Shown here in pieces: positions 24,899 to 37,100 of a stretch of DNA of 64,000 nucleotides. The notes beneath the pieces are model-generated. The model had not been told where the DNA came from and made no database searches. It saw nothing but the letters and a program-made list of their open reading frames with translations. Position 1 is the stretch's first letter; each line of letters opens with the position of its first letter. Location of the stretch: the NCBI RefSeq assembly GCF_910592395.1, contig NC_088313.1, positions 10,702,937 to 10,766,936 of the forward strand, written 5' to 3'. Position numbers and translations under genes: made by a program. Origin of the DNA: Lineus longissimus (taxonomy: Eukaryota; Nemertea; Pilidiophora; Heteronemertea; Lineidae).

Positions 24899-26824
24899 TA
24901 TGCCAACTGATGGAAACTCGGTGCCTCCGAGTGAGATAAGCTTATTGAAGGCTTCGTTTCATTTGTTACAGGGAATGACGTGGGTTATGGAAATCAAGGC
25001 AAAATGGTCAATAATGCATTAAAAAGTCATTTTCAGCCACACTTTTTCCTATGAACAAATAAAACAATTATCTTACTAAGAAGTACCATATTTCTATCTA
25101 TCGGTAAGTGCATTTATATAGCGTATATGTACATGTACATGTATATACACATATACTAAAGTAAAGTTGTCACAACACTTTGGAAATAGCGATTAAGCGA
25201 ATGCGAATGAGAGCCAATTTCCCTATGTATGTATTTCATTGACATGGTAATAAATGTAGGCTATGTTGGCTCGAAATAATGTAGATTACGATATTCGGCA
25301 ACTCTCATGTAGGAGGAAACCGAAGCCGCCAGAAGACTACACTTTCAGTTCGCCTTATACCGATATGTCCGTAAAGTCATTGAATCACTCTGATTATTGA
25401 AACATTCTACATGTAAAGTAGAATATAGCGCCACATCGACAGTAACGCGTAAAAACTTGCGTGTAGGCCTACCATGGATACAAATAGCATACATGTACAT
25501 ACATTTTCTTTCTGTCAGGAAGCATATTATTTTCCCGCGAAAAATCTGGGTCACAATCATGAGTTGGTGTTGCAGGCAGTCCGTGCGGATTGCGCCGATT
25601 TCGGATACATGTACTAATTTCTCCAGGGCTTGAAATTTATCGCCCCCCCCCCCCCCTCCCATGACCAACAAGCAAGGGGTAACAGGATAAACGCATTGGT
25701 CATTTTTTTCTTCTGCACGCGCTTCTGCATACTAGACTGATGAGGTCATCTGCACTACTCTAATGCCACTGCGAAGTTCGATATCCTTATGGCCTCGCAT
25801 GCCGCCGCCAACTCCAAGGAGACAGACTTCCCCCCGACTAAAAACAGGTCGGTGCTCCATGGAATTTGGTCGAATTCGTCATATATATATATACTGTGGA
25901 GACGCTATTAAGCCGGTTGAAGAGTGCCTGTTGAAAAAGCCTACATTACGTGTAATAGGCCTACCGGACCAAATCAGTGAGAAAAAGGTTGCGTCACCTT
26001 ATACCATTGCGTCGGATATAGGTTTTGTGCATGTAAATGTATCAATCATTTTTGGTGCCATGCAATGAAGGCAAGAAGTCTGATTTCGGCTGCAACACTG
26101 TCTCAACAATGTGAGTCTGGATTCGCACGTGTGGTTTCTGGTATTTTTATCTCATGGCCGGACTGACCGCTGCTTCAGCCGGATTTCCCCGTTCGTTTTT
26201 TGTCTATGCCATCAGTGGCATTGTGGCTATCATAAACTATCAGTTGTGCTTCGAAAACAGTTGTGGGCTACATCTGCGCCAAATTCGGCTGGTTTTGTGG
26301 AATAATTATGTTTGAATCCGACAAAACATGACTTTGTGCACTGGATTTAAATGACGGCCGAAGGCCCGAGTTCACCAAGCTGTGTCCTGAAGCAGTATGC
26401 CTATATATCACTTTTACAGGCCTAATAGAAAACTAATAAACAAAACTGTAGAACATGTGGTAAACATATCAGTATCGTGGTATTTGTGTCACTATTTACT
26501 CGTGTTGTACCAAGCTGACTAGACCACCAGTCACAGTACATTTTTAGAGTACATTACGAGAAGGCGCACAGTGAAAAACAACACTCAAACATTACGTGTA
26601 GAAGCTGTAAATAATTGCCAGTAAAAACATTGCGTTGACCTCTAACCTTTCTGAAGACTTGTGTCAACTTGTAAAAGATTCAGGTCAGAAACTACTCGTA
26701 GATTTCTCTCCGTATATTTTACACACATAGTAATGGGTACGTTTAAATGAAACGTACAGTACATGTCATGCAAATCTAGAGTCATAAAATGGGCCCCTTT
26801 TCTGAACTTTGTTTTAACTTTTAC
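24899..26824. other. Single-copy region downstream of the minus-strand gene exons
   Basis: It holds a poly-C tract near 25640, TACATGTACATG repeats near 25130, and short open frames without recognisable domains. Later exons of the minus-strand gene should lie here or further left, but none is clear. Confidence 0.35.
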
Positions 26825-26875
26825 TCGCATGCAGTCGCCCAATGTATACAAGTTGGAAGGCTGGGCCTCGTCCAT
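26825..26875 (-). CDS. Exon 6 of the minus-strand gene (3' border uncertain)
   Basis: The acceptor CTTTCATTTTTAG is good. It reads DGRGPAFQLVYIGRLHA. The donor A|GTAAAA is weak; if unused, the frame stops at 26814-26816 and this would be a terminal exon. Confidence 0.4.
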
Positions 26876-29800
26876 CTAAAAATGAAAGACAGTTTATAAT
26901 TCATAAACAGTTTTAAACTCACCTTCAGAGGGTATATCGTCTCTTTTGTTGTGGAAAAACCCAAGAAAACTTCCGCTCTCCACAAATCGTATGATATCCC
27001 TGTCACACAGGCTAGATGAAGATTTGTTATGCACAGCCATCATGTAAAAGACTCCTTGGCTCACGTAGGGATATGACCCTAGCTCAGCAAGAAGCCTCTC
27101 AAGTTGTACAAGGGATGTGTTAGTATCTGAAATAGGGAGTAAAAATTTCATTATGAAACAGCTGGGACCAAGTGCTCATCAACTGTCTGCTAACTGAGAT
27201 ACAAAGAACAGAGAAACATCATGTTAACTATAAGACATCCAGTTGAGGTCTATAGGAATACACTTGCTTTAGAGAAACTTCACATGAACTGGGGAGTAAT
27301 ATACACGAGGAAACTAGCATGACAGATTCCTTCAGAAAGTAACGACCACTGAATTTGAACAAATCCTAAACTGTCCTATATGATCGCAATTGAATCTCAT
27401 TTCATGCACACTTCTTGGATATAAATGATGTTAAAATGATAAATCTGAAAGTGGATTAATCCAGAGTTTACGGAATCAGGGTACGTGTGTGGTTAAACTC
27501 CTGCGCCAGCCATTATGGCAGCGGAAATCCTAAGCAACAGACATTAGCTTAGGATTTCCCGCTGCCATAATGGCTAGGGTATTCCCCGAAATTGATAATA
27601 AACAGATTTGTTTTTGCTATCAAAAAGTTATCACCGCGGAGAGTCACATCCTAATGGATTACACTAAGAACAAAGGTAGGTTTACTTGGAACCTAAGGAT
27701 CATGTCAGTTTCGGTGGTGCCGCGTAGTGTTGAATCTGCTAACCGCCCGTGAAACGTAGCAGTGGTTTGGGAAGAGGAGTATGAGGGCAATACAAACCGC
27801 TGCAAAACGAGTTTAGTGTGTGGTAGGAGGGGTGCCACTAACTTTGAATGGAGAAAAGATGAGCATTCGTATATTGCGCTGATGATGTCCCCGTATATTT
27901 CTGTAATGTGACTCTTATTCATATCTTTTATTGAAGGGGACTCACCTGAAGCCATTCCGCTCTCAACCAATGACTCCTCTGATTCTTGTAAAAGACTACA
28001 CGCACTTGAGAGGGATGTCCGGAACATGGGTGGGAAGTCTTTTAGAAATAGAAAGAAACATAAACTGACAGAGGAACATTTTGTACAGTGTTGGAAACAT
28101 TTGAGAGTGACAACCTTATTTTGGAAAACGAACCTGACCCTAAACAAGGCATTTTTTTGGGCCTAAATGAGATCAGAAAATATCATTTATGGCAAACTTT
28201 TAAAATGCACATTTTTCATGACCTGCGATATTGACTTTAAAGTTAGCAAACCAATGACATCACTATTTGTTTTGAATGTTCGCTAGTAATAATGAAGGTA
28301 ACATACCTGGCTCAATGTCTACAGCATAATCATGTCTTCTTCGAGGTGCAACAGTTGAACATAACTCTCGGCAATTGGAAGGAGGAGGTGGTACCAACTG
28401 AAAATGAATGATTGCATAGAATGTGATACTTTAAAAAAAAAAGCATAACAATACGTTTCTCAAGTTGAAATAGATCCATTGAGAATATGATTGCGAACAA
28501 CTAAGTAGTATCGAGTTCGAGTCCGCATGTTAACCCTTTCGTGACCAATCGCCCACTTGAGTCGCAACAAGCCCAATCCAAATTTCGGGTGGATCTATGA
28601 TTCCGTCCAAAACACGCACCGACCCATCTTTATTTTTTTTATTTTGTAATATATATTTTTATTTCCCTAGTACTTTCTTTTTTTACATTTTAAATTTTAC
28701 ATTATACATTTTTCTTTTTTTCTATATTTACATTTCACGGAAAAAAACCCTTTTTGTGGAGGCTGAGTATGGAAAGGGTAAAGGATTGTTAGTATTCTTT
28801 AAAGTCCTTAATTATACATAGGGAAAGTTTTGAAATATAAAAGTGCACTATTGGTGCATGTGCAGAGGTGCAGGTGCATGGAACATGTTTGTTTGTTGGT
28901 TTTTTTTAGTGATTGTAAGGGGTTGGGCTCTATTTGTTTAAACGATATTTTTCCATTTTTGGTAATGTTCATTGGGGTTTGTGTAATTCTTTTCTGTATT
29001 AGCTTTGTATTTGATGATGTTTTGTAGTTTTTTAAAATTTAAGTCCTCTTCCTTTAGTTTTGAAGTGTAAATGAATTCTTTTATGATTAATTTCAGCTGT
29101 TCAATAAGACATGACCCCTTTATATCTCCCAGCAGAACATTGGTTTTATTGAAGTTGTAAGTTATTTGTTTTTGTTTTAAGAAATCTCCCATTTGAAGCC
29201 ATATATTTTTAGATTTTTGACAGTCCCAGAATAAATGTTCTATAGTTTCAGTGTATATTGTGCAAAAGGAGCAGTTTGTTGTATTTGCAAGTTTTGCTTG
29301 GTATAGGAATATGTTTGTTGGAATAATTCGGTGTAGGATTTTAAATTGTAGGGCTCTTAGTCTGGTATCTTTGGTGCATGTTAATGGTATGGTGTAGAGT
29401 TTGTTCCAAGCCTCTTCATCCGTAGTTTCCCCTAATTTTTCCTTCCATTTGTTCTGTGTGCTGATAGCTTTGATGGTTGTCTTCTCTATCATTTTTGAGT
29501 AGGTGAACCTGTTTGGTTTTGGGGTATTCTGTATTTGTTTTAGTAGTTGATCTTGTATCGTTCCTAATTTTTTGCCTTTTAGTACAGTTTGTCTTTCCAG
29601 GTTTTGGGTACTGCCCTTTTTAATCCTATATACTGTAGGAAGTTACTTGTGTCGCCAACTGTGGTTTTTATGTCATTCCATGTTTTGAAGTTTCCCTGAT
29701 TGTCAATTATGTCATTTATGTGTGTTATTCCTCTTTGATACCATTCTTTGATGAAAAATGAGTTTCTTCCTATTTTTATCTTGCAGTTGTAGAATAATGG

Positions 29801-30913
29801 TTCATTTCTTGGATCTTCCTCTTCTAATCTATTTTGGAATTTTAACTCATACCAAGCCCAAAACACATCTTTCCAATGAAATGGCCAGGGCCATTGTGCT
29901 CACCTCATGTGGAGGAAAGATGGATAAAGAGCATGGTCTTGTGTCATGTAGTGTTAGGTTTGATGTAGGTCCAAGCAATTACAATTTCCCCAAAATGGCC
30001 AATTTACAGTACATTCGACCTCTGTGACCTTGAAAAGTAGGTCAAATCAAAGAAGACCCGGGTGACACATTGAATGGTTGTTAGAATTAGATGTACCTAT
30101 GATATAAAATTGGTGCCAATCGGGCAAGTCATTACTAGGAATAATGGCATTTTGAAGAATTTAGGATTTGGCCCCCTCCCTGGAGGCCAAACGGCAAATC
30201 AGATCGCACCAAACTTCGGTACCTGAGATCACCTGACCAAGGGGTACATGTGTACTTAATTTGTGATCAATAGTCATTGCAGTTAAGAAACGTGCCATAG
30301 TTACGGCCTGACGGCGAATTTACGCCATTTGACCTCTGTGACCTTGACAAGAAGGTCAAATTAAAAACCTGTGTGACATATACTGTATGGTGGTTAGATG
30401 TACCCATGATATCAAATTGGTGGCAATCGGGCAAGAAGTTAAGGAATAATCACATTTTTAAGGTTTTTGGATTTTGCCCCCTGGTGGTCAAGTGGTGAAT
30501 CATATTGGACCAAACTTTGGTCCCTGAGATCACCTGACTAAGGGGTAAATGTGTACCAAATTTGGTATCAATAGTCATTGCAGTTTAGAAACGTGCCATC
30601 GTTACATCCCAACGGCTAATTTACACCATTTGACCTCTGTGACCTTGAAAAGGAGGTCAAATCAAAAACCCGGAGGATATATGATGCACCTTTGCTAGAA
30701 GTACCTACCATATTTTTTTCAAAATTTCCCGACTACTATTAAGGGAGATATTGCATATTTTCACTTTTAACGTTTGGCCCCCTGGTGGCCAAACCATGAA
30801 ACGAATCGGACCGAAACTTAGTCTCCCAGGTGTCATTACATAAGGGTCATGTGTACCAAGTTTCAACTCAATAGCTCTAACAGTTACGAAACGTGCCCTG
30901 CTAACGGACGACG

Positions 30914-30963
<50 letters not shown>

Positions 30964-33900
30964 ACGACGGACGCCACGGTATGGGATAAGCTCACCTCTG
31001 CTAAGAGGTGAGCTAAAAAGGGTTCAGATGTTCGAAGAAAGATGGTTTTTCCTCCTTTGCAAGCCAAATATAATTACCTCCATATTTTTCGGTATAGGTA
31101 TTGAGAAGTATTTTCCAGTCATCGAAGTCTAAGTCATTTAGGATCCGTTTTATCCATGTTATTTTAAGGCTTTTGCAGAAAGTTTCTATGTGTGGGATCT
31201 TTAGCCCTCCTTCTTCTAGTTTGTTATACATGACTGTGCGCTTGATTTTGTCCGTGTTACCCCATATGAAACTAGTATTGGGCAATTCGCCTAACAGCAA
31301 ATTGCAGACCATATCCCTGGTGAAAGTATTTTGTCATGTTGAGAAATTAGGTTTGCACCAGGATATAACCAGATAAATCAGAGGCAAATAACCCTGAATA
31401 ACCAGCTGAATTAGGTTGTGACAGTAGGTGCATCATAAATACTAGAATTAGCGATGGTTCTGGGACTGCAACAACTCAGCATATGGATGGTCAGAATCCA
31501 GCAGACAACAAGCAAATGTAATCTGAATCTCAACATCTTTCGTATCTTTTGATGAGTTTTCTGGTCGAGTGAGGGAAACCAGTTGACCATCTGATATGGC
31601 TGGTGGGGATGAAAGCTCCCAATGTTGGGACGACCAATAATACATTGCGTCTCCACAGTATTTATATTATAATACCTCCCTCCATGCACACATGGTTCTG
31701 CTGCCAATTTTTTCTTCAAATGATCTAGGTGTCAATCATGCACTTGTGGGTACTGGCACCACGTAGGTAACTTCTGATCTGATCTTAAGTGGCAGGTTTT
31801 TGGTGCTTTGTCCTGGTGCTCATTTTTAAGATGACAAAACACTATCACCAGGGATATGGTCTGCAATTGCTGTTAGGAAAGTCACAACCTGGGGACAAAA
31901 ACTAAATGTGATTTAGACTTCGCATTCCTTTGAAGTGTAGGTTGCAACATCCCAGGCCATTGATGCATGCATGGTCACAACATAGGGGCAACCGGGAATC
32001 ACGGCAAGGATTTTTACAACCATTCTTTTGAGGTGTAGATTGTGATGTGAGGGAAGTGTCTTGATCTCTACATAAAATTCCTTCGACATGGTGCAACAAA
32101 CCAGTCCAGTAGATATATACATGGTCATAGCATACGGCATCGAGACAACCAGTATGCAAGGTTACGGCCAGGCCCAAGGGGTATGACCGATCAGCACTAA
32201 GAGTAAAAACGTAAAATGCAATAATATCTTTTTAAACTAACTGCCACAGTAGGTTTATTTATTCAGTCTTTTTGAAGTAAAAGTATTACAGTGAAAAGAA
32301 CGAAATACGGCTGGAATATTATACTGGTTTGTCTTCGGACGGCAAATTCAGCACTGCACCGATGTCAAGGTTAAGACGGTTATACGACTTTGCCTCATCA
32401 GCTCCTCGTGGTCAAGGCTCCTATATCTGTGACTGATGCGGTCGCAGAACAGAACAGATGCTGATCATCCCCGTCACTGCGTCAGGCTGTAAAACAGAGC
32501 GAGGAAATATTTTAACTTCACCAGAAGTTTTATCATTCATTATTCAGACCAACAGACACTGACTACCTGCTAATAGTCTATGAATTTCATTGTCATAATT
32601 CAGAACAAACACTTATCACCTTTGCTGACAATATTTTCAGAAGGTGTGTACATTCGTGTGTCCATTTACACTGCACGTGTATACGTGCTTTACTGTACAT
32701 TTCTACAGGAGTGAGCAGGATGTACAGAAAAATGAAACGGCCAGGGGCCATTGTGCTCACCGTATACATCTTTTAGTAGGCAGGATCATGCTTAGTTTAG
32801 AGGTGAATATGGTGAACACAATCAGGCATGAAGACTTTTTTTAGATGTGTATTGATGTCAAGTAATAAGACAGGGCAGTATATATAAGTTTATGATCCAA
32901 CCAATAATTGTCTATGACATCAACAAGATCAATATCGTGTGATTGCTAAGAGTCCCTGCAATAAAAAATTCATCGAAAAAAAGTCATTAATAAGCGAGAT
33001 ATTGCATGTCTTACTTTTTCAGTTTTGACTCCCTGGTGGCCAAATCAAGAATCAGATCAGGCCAAAATTCGGTGTCAGAGATTATCTGATGTAGGGGGTT
33101 ACATGTACCAACTTTCAAGTTCATAGCTTCAGCAGTTAAGAAACGTGCCATAGTTACACTCTAATGGCCAATTTACGCCATTTGACCTCTGTGACCTGGA
33201 AAAGGAGGTCAAATCCAAAAATCGTAGGACATGTGGTGTATCCTTGCTAGAAGTCCCTGCCATAAAAATTTTATCGAAAACAATTCACTCAAATAAGCTA
33301 GATATTGCACTTCTTCCTTTTTCCATTATGGTCCCCTGGTGGCCGAATAAAGAATCAGATCAGGCCAAAATTCGGCATCAAAGGTTATCTGATGTAGGGG
33401 GTTATATGCACCAAGTTTCAAGTTCATAGCTTTACTGGTTAAGAAACGTGCCATAGTTTACACTCTAACGGCCAATTTACGCCATATGACCTCTGTGACC
33501 TTGAAAAGTAGGTCAAATTGAAAACCCGTAAGACATGTGATGTATTCTTCCTAAGAGTACCTACCATAAAAATTTTATCGAAAACAAGTCACTTATAAGC
33601 GAGATATCACACTTTTCAGATATCCACTTTTGGCCCCCTGGTGGCAAAGTTGAGAATCAGATCAAACTGAAATTCAGCACCAGAGGCTATGTGATATAGG
33701 GGGTTATATGTACTAAGTTTCAAGTTCATAGCTTTAGTGGTTAAGAAACGTGCCATAGTTTACACTCTAATGGCCAATTTATGCCATATGACCTCTGTGA
33801 CCTTGAAAACAAGGTCAAATTAAAAACCCGTATAATATAAAATGTATATTTGCTATGAGTACCTACAACAAAAGTTTTATCGAAAACAAGTCACTAATAA

Positions 33901-34067
33901 GCGAGATATCACACTTTTTAGATATCGACATTTGGCCCCCTGGTGGCCAAACAGAGAATCAGATCGGACCGAAAATCAGTGTCAGAGGTCAGCTGACCTA
34001 GGGCATTCTGTGTACAAAGTTTCAAGTTCATAGCCCTAGCAGTTAAGAAACGTGCCACTGTTAGGAT

Positions 34068-34101
<34 letters not shown>

Positions 34102-37100
34102 ACACAGCGCTATCGTATAGACTCCCCTTACGGTGAGCCAAAAACGATCTCCAAAACTGTTGCTTTCAGCACTCGCGACACGTTAAGCGAGGTTTTAGCA
34201 ATTATTTTCAGTGAAGGTATATCTCATGTGTAGAGTCTGGGTGATTTTGAGACATTCTTAGGTGTTTAAGGCGCACAGTTTGATGAAACTTGCCCGAATT
34301 CGTAATTTTTTTTATGAATGTATATCCGCCATTGCGGGGATCTGGAAACTTTCGGATGACAAGTTTGCCTCAAAAGATGGACGTGCTCCCTATAATCACC
34401 CAAACTAACAGCGAATATATATTCTTAAGATCCTTTTCTTGACCTCTGATGAGTTAATTTTGTCTGATGCAGTGTTTCAACACAAATTTGAGGGCGATTA
34501 CAATCACGAAAAAATCACACTCACCCAGTCTAGAATGCGTAGACGAAATGTCTGTTGGCTCTTCCATGTAGCGGGTTTCAGGTCGGGACAGATCAACGTT
34601 GAGCAACTTGCCTAATCGGTAAAAACGCGGGAGGCAGTGCTATTACCGGAACGGTTCAGAACCGGCGATTTTCATCAAAAATCACCCGAAAACTAAAAAA
34701 GTAAGCAACGTCTGCAAAAATAAAGTACACGTTGTTCGTTAGCAGGTTATGAAACGTAACCTAACCAAATTTCAGGTCGTTCCGTGCGGCAGTTTCGGAG
34801 ATACGTGTCGAAAACCACATCCCTCGGGTCCTGGCGATCGGCTCAGTAAAAACAATAGACCATATCCACGGAGTTGTGGATATGGTCTAATGAAAGCAGG
34901 CGTTTTGTAGTTCTTTGAGAATATTTTCTGGGGGGTTTGGAAGAGCAGTAAAAAGATGAACTATTTTTGGTAGTGCTAGAGATTTTATGATGGTAGTTTT
35001 CCCAAAGATTGTAAGGTTTCTTGATGTCCATATGTTGAGGGTATTTTTAAAGCTTGCCATTTTCTTCAGATAGTTACCTCTTGTAATATCTTCCTCATCC
35101 AAGTTGAAGTCAATGCCTAACAGTGTGAACTTTCCCTTATGTTGCCAAACTAAATCTTTCCCTGCTCCTTGATTATAAAAGGTCCCATCATCTCCTAATT
35201 TTATAGCAACTGTTTTTGCATTATTTATCTTCAAGCCAGAGCATTTTTCAAAGTTGTCTAGTATTTCCAAGGCCGCAGTCATTGATTTTTCATTATTTTC
35301 CAATATCAAACAGGTATCATCTGCGTACAGACTATTCAGGAATTCCGAGCCTCCGATCTCCAGGCCTTTGATATTTGCGTTTCTCTTCAGTGTCAGTGTG
35401 AGTACTTCCGTGGCGAGTATGAATAGGTATGGCGATAGAGGGTCTCCCTGACGTACTCCCCGCTCTATACTAAAACGTGACGACATGTGCCCGTTGTTCA
35501 AAATGCAGCTTTTAACATCCGTGTATAGTATTTCGATCCATTTTCTAAAATTATTGCCAAAATTAAAGTACTTCAACGAGTTATCAATATGTTCCCATTT
35601 TACAGAGTCGAAGGCTTTCTCGTAGTCTATCAGTAATAATATGCCCTCCATCTTCCGTCGTCTTAACTTGTATATCAAATCGTATATCAGTCTTGTACAT
35701 TGTCCTATGGTCCGATTTTTTAAGAATCCTTTTTGATTGTGTGAGATCAGGTATTGGAGTGGTTTTTTCATTCTTCCTGCAAGAGTACCTGATAGAATTT
35801 TGTAGTCAATATTGAGCAAGCTTATCGGACACCAATTCTTGACAAACTCTTTGGCTTTGCCTGGCTTGGGAAGACATGTTATGATTCCTAACCTTTGGAA
35901 ATCTGAGAGTTTACCAACGCGGAACGCATAGTTTATTGATTTACTTAGGAGGGTTCTTAAGTCTTTCCAGAAAAATTTATAAAACTCCGCAGTTAATCCG
36001 TCTGCTCCTGGAGAAGTATTGTTTTTCATTGCCTTGAGTGTGTTGTATAGTTCTGCGGCATCTAAGTCACTCTCCATATGTTGTTTGTCCATTTCCTTTA
36101 GTTGTGGAACTTCATTTTTGTCTGGTGGGAAGAACATATTCTCGATCAGTGGATCTTTGTGTTGTTTCTTCTCAGAGTACAACTTTTGGTAGAATTGTAC
36201 TTGTTCTTTCATTATATCCTCTATGTCTGTCACCTCTTGTCCATCCTCCTTGATTAATCTTTTCACGGTTTTTTCTGTGTAATGTTTATTCTCCAGATTT
36301 AGGAAAAATTTACTTCCCCTCTCTCCTTCGCAGTGCCATTTTGCTTTCGCCCGTATCATTATGCCCTCGATCTTTTTCTCCCGAAGTGTTTCTAGTTCTG
36401 TTTGTACCTCGTGATATTTGGCAAGGTTTTGTTCATTCGGCTCATCCGAATATGATTTATAGAGTTGATCAATTCTTCTTTCCAGGTCTTTTTCGTCTGC
36501 ATTCATTCTTTTCTTTAGATGAGTGGAATAAGCTATTGTTTTGCCTCGTATCTTCATTTTCAATATTTCAAAGAGAAGTTGGTCGTTGATATTAAAATTT
36601 CTTTCCTCTGTTGGCTTTTCATGATCCCTCCTTTCACTGTACTCATTGATGGTTTCTCTCATACATTGCTTGATTTCTTTGACGTACGTTTGATCTCTCA
36701 GAAGTGAGTTGTTAAACTTCCAGATGCCGGGTCCTTTTTTTTGTTCATTGAATTTGATGCACATTTCTACTGCTGCGTGATCGCTTTTATATCCTGGTTT
36801 TATTTTGATTTCATTAACATTGTCTAAAATATCTCCTGACACTAGGAAATAGTCAAGTCTACTCTGTTTCTTTCCACTGTGCCATGTAAACGTTCGAGTT
36901 GTCGGGTGTTTTATTCTCCAAGGATCTTGCAAATCCATGTCATCTTTTATTTGCAATAGTTTTTCGTGAGCTTTTGGGTTGTTCATTTTTTAAATATTTG
37001 AGGTGTCTAGTCCATAACTTTGTACAACATTGTAGTCTCCTCCCCAGATGATTGGTAGATTTTGGTAGTGGCAGATTTTTTGTTTGAGAGTTTCAAAGAA

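Larger units (their letters stand above)
28620..31290 (-). mobile_element. LINE fragment B (5'-truncated, L1/Tx1-like)
   Basis: Only the C-terminal third of ORF2 is present, on the minus strand, followed by a T-rich stretch (28620-28740 on the plus strand) that may be its 3' tail. A HINE-type element at 29876-31018 splits the reading frame. The left border is uncertain. It is the same family type as LINE A, but its first ~25 bp overlap the last ~25 bp of LINE A with many differences, so the two are probably separate copies. Confidence 0.7.

Noticed and set aside
28500-28530. tRNA B-box-like GTTCGAGTCC
   Set aside because: No A box or cloverleaf can be drawn around it.
31310-34888. One large transposon between AGACCATATCC and GGATATGGTCT
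   Set aside because: The left sequence lies inside, not at the end of, the 31291-31877 terminal repeat, and no target duplication is found.
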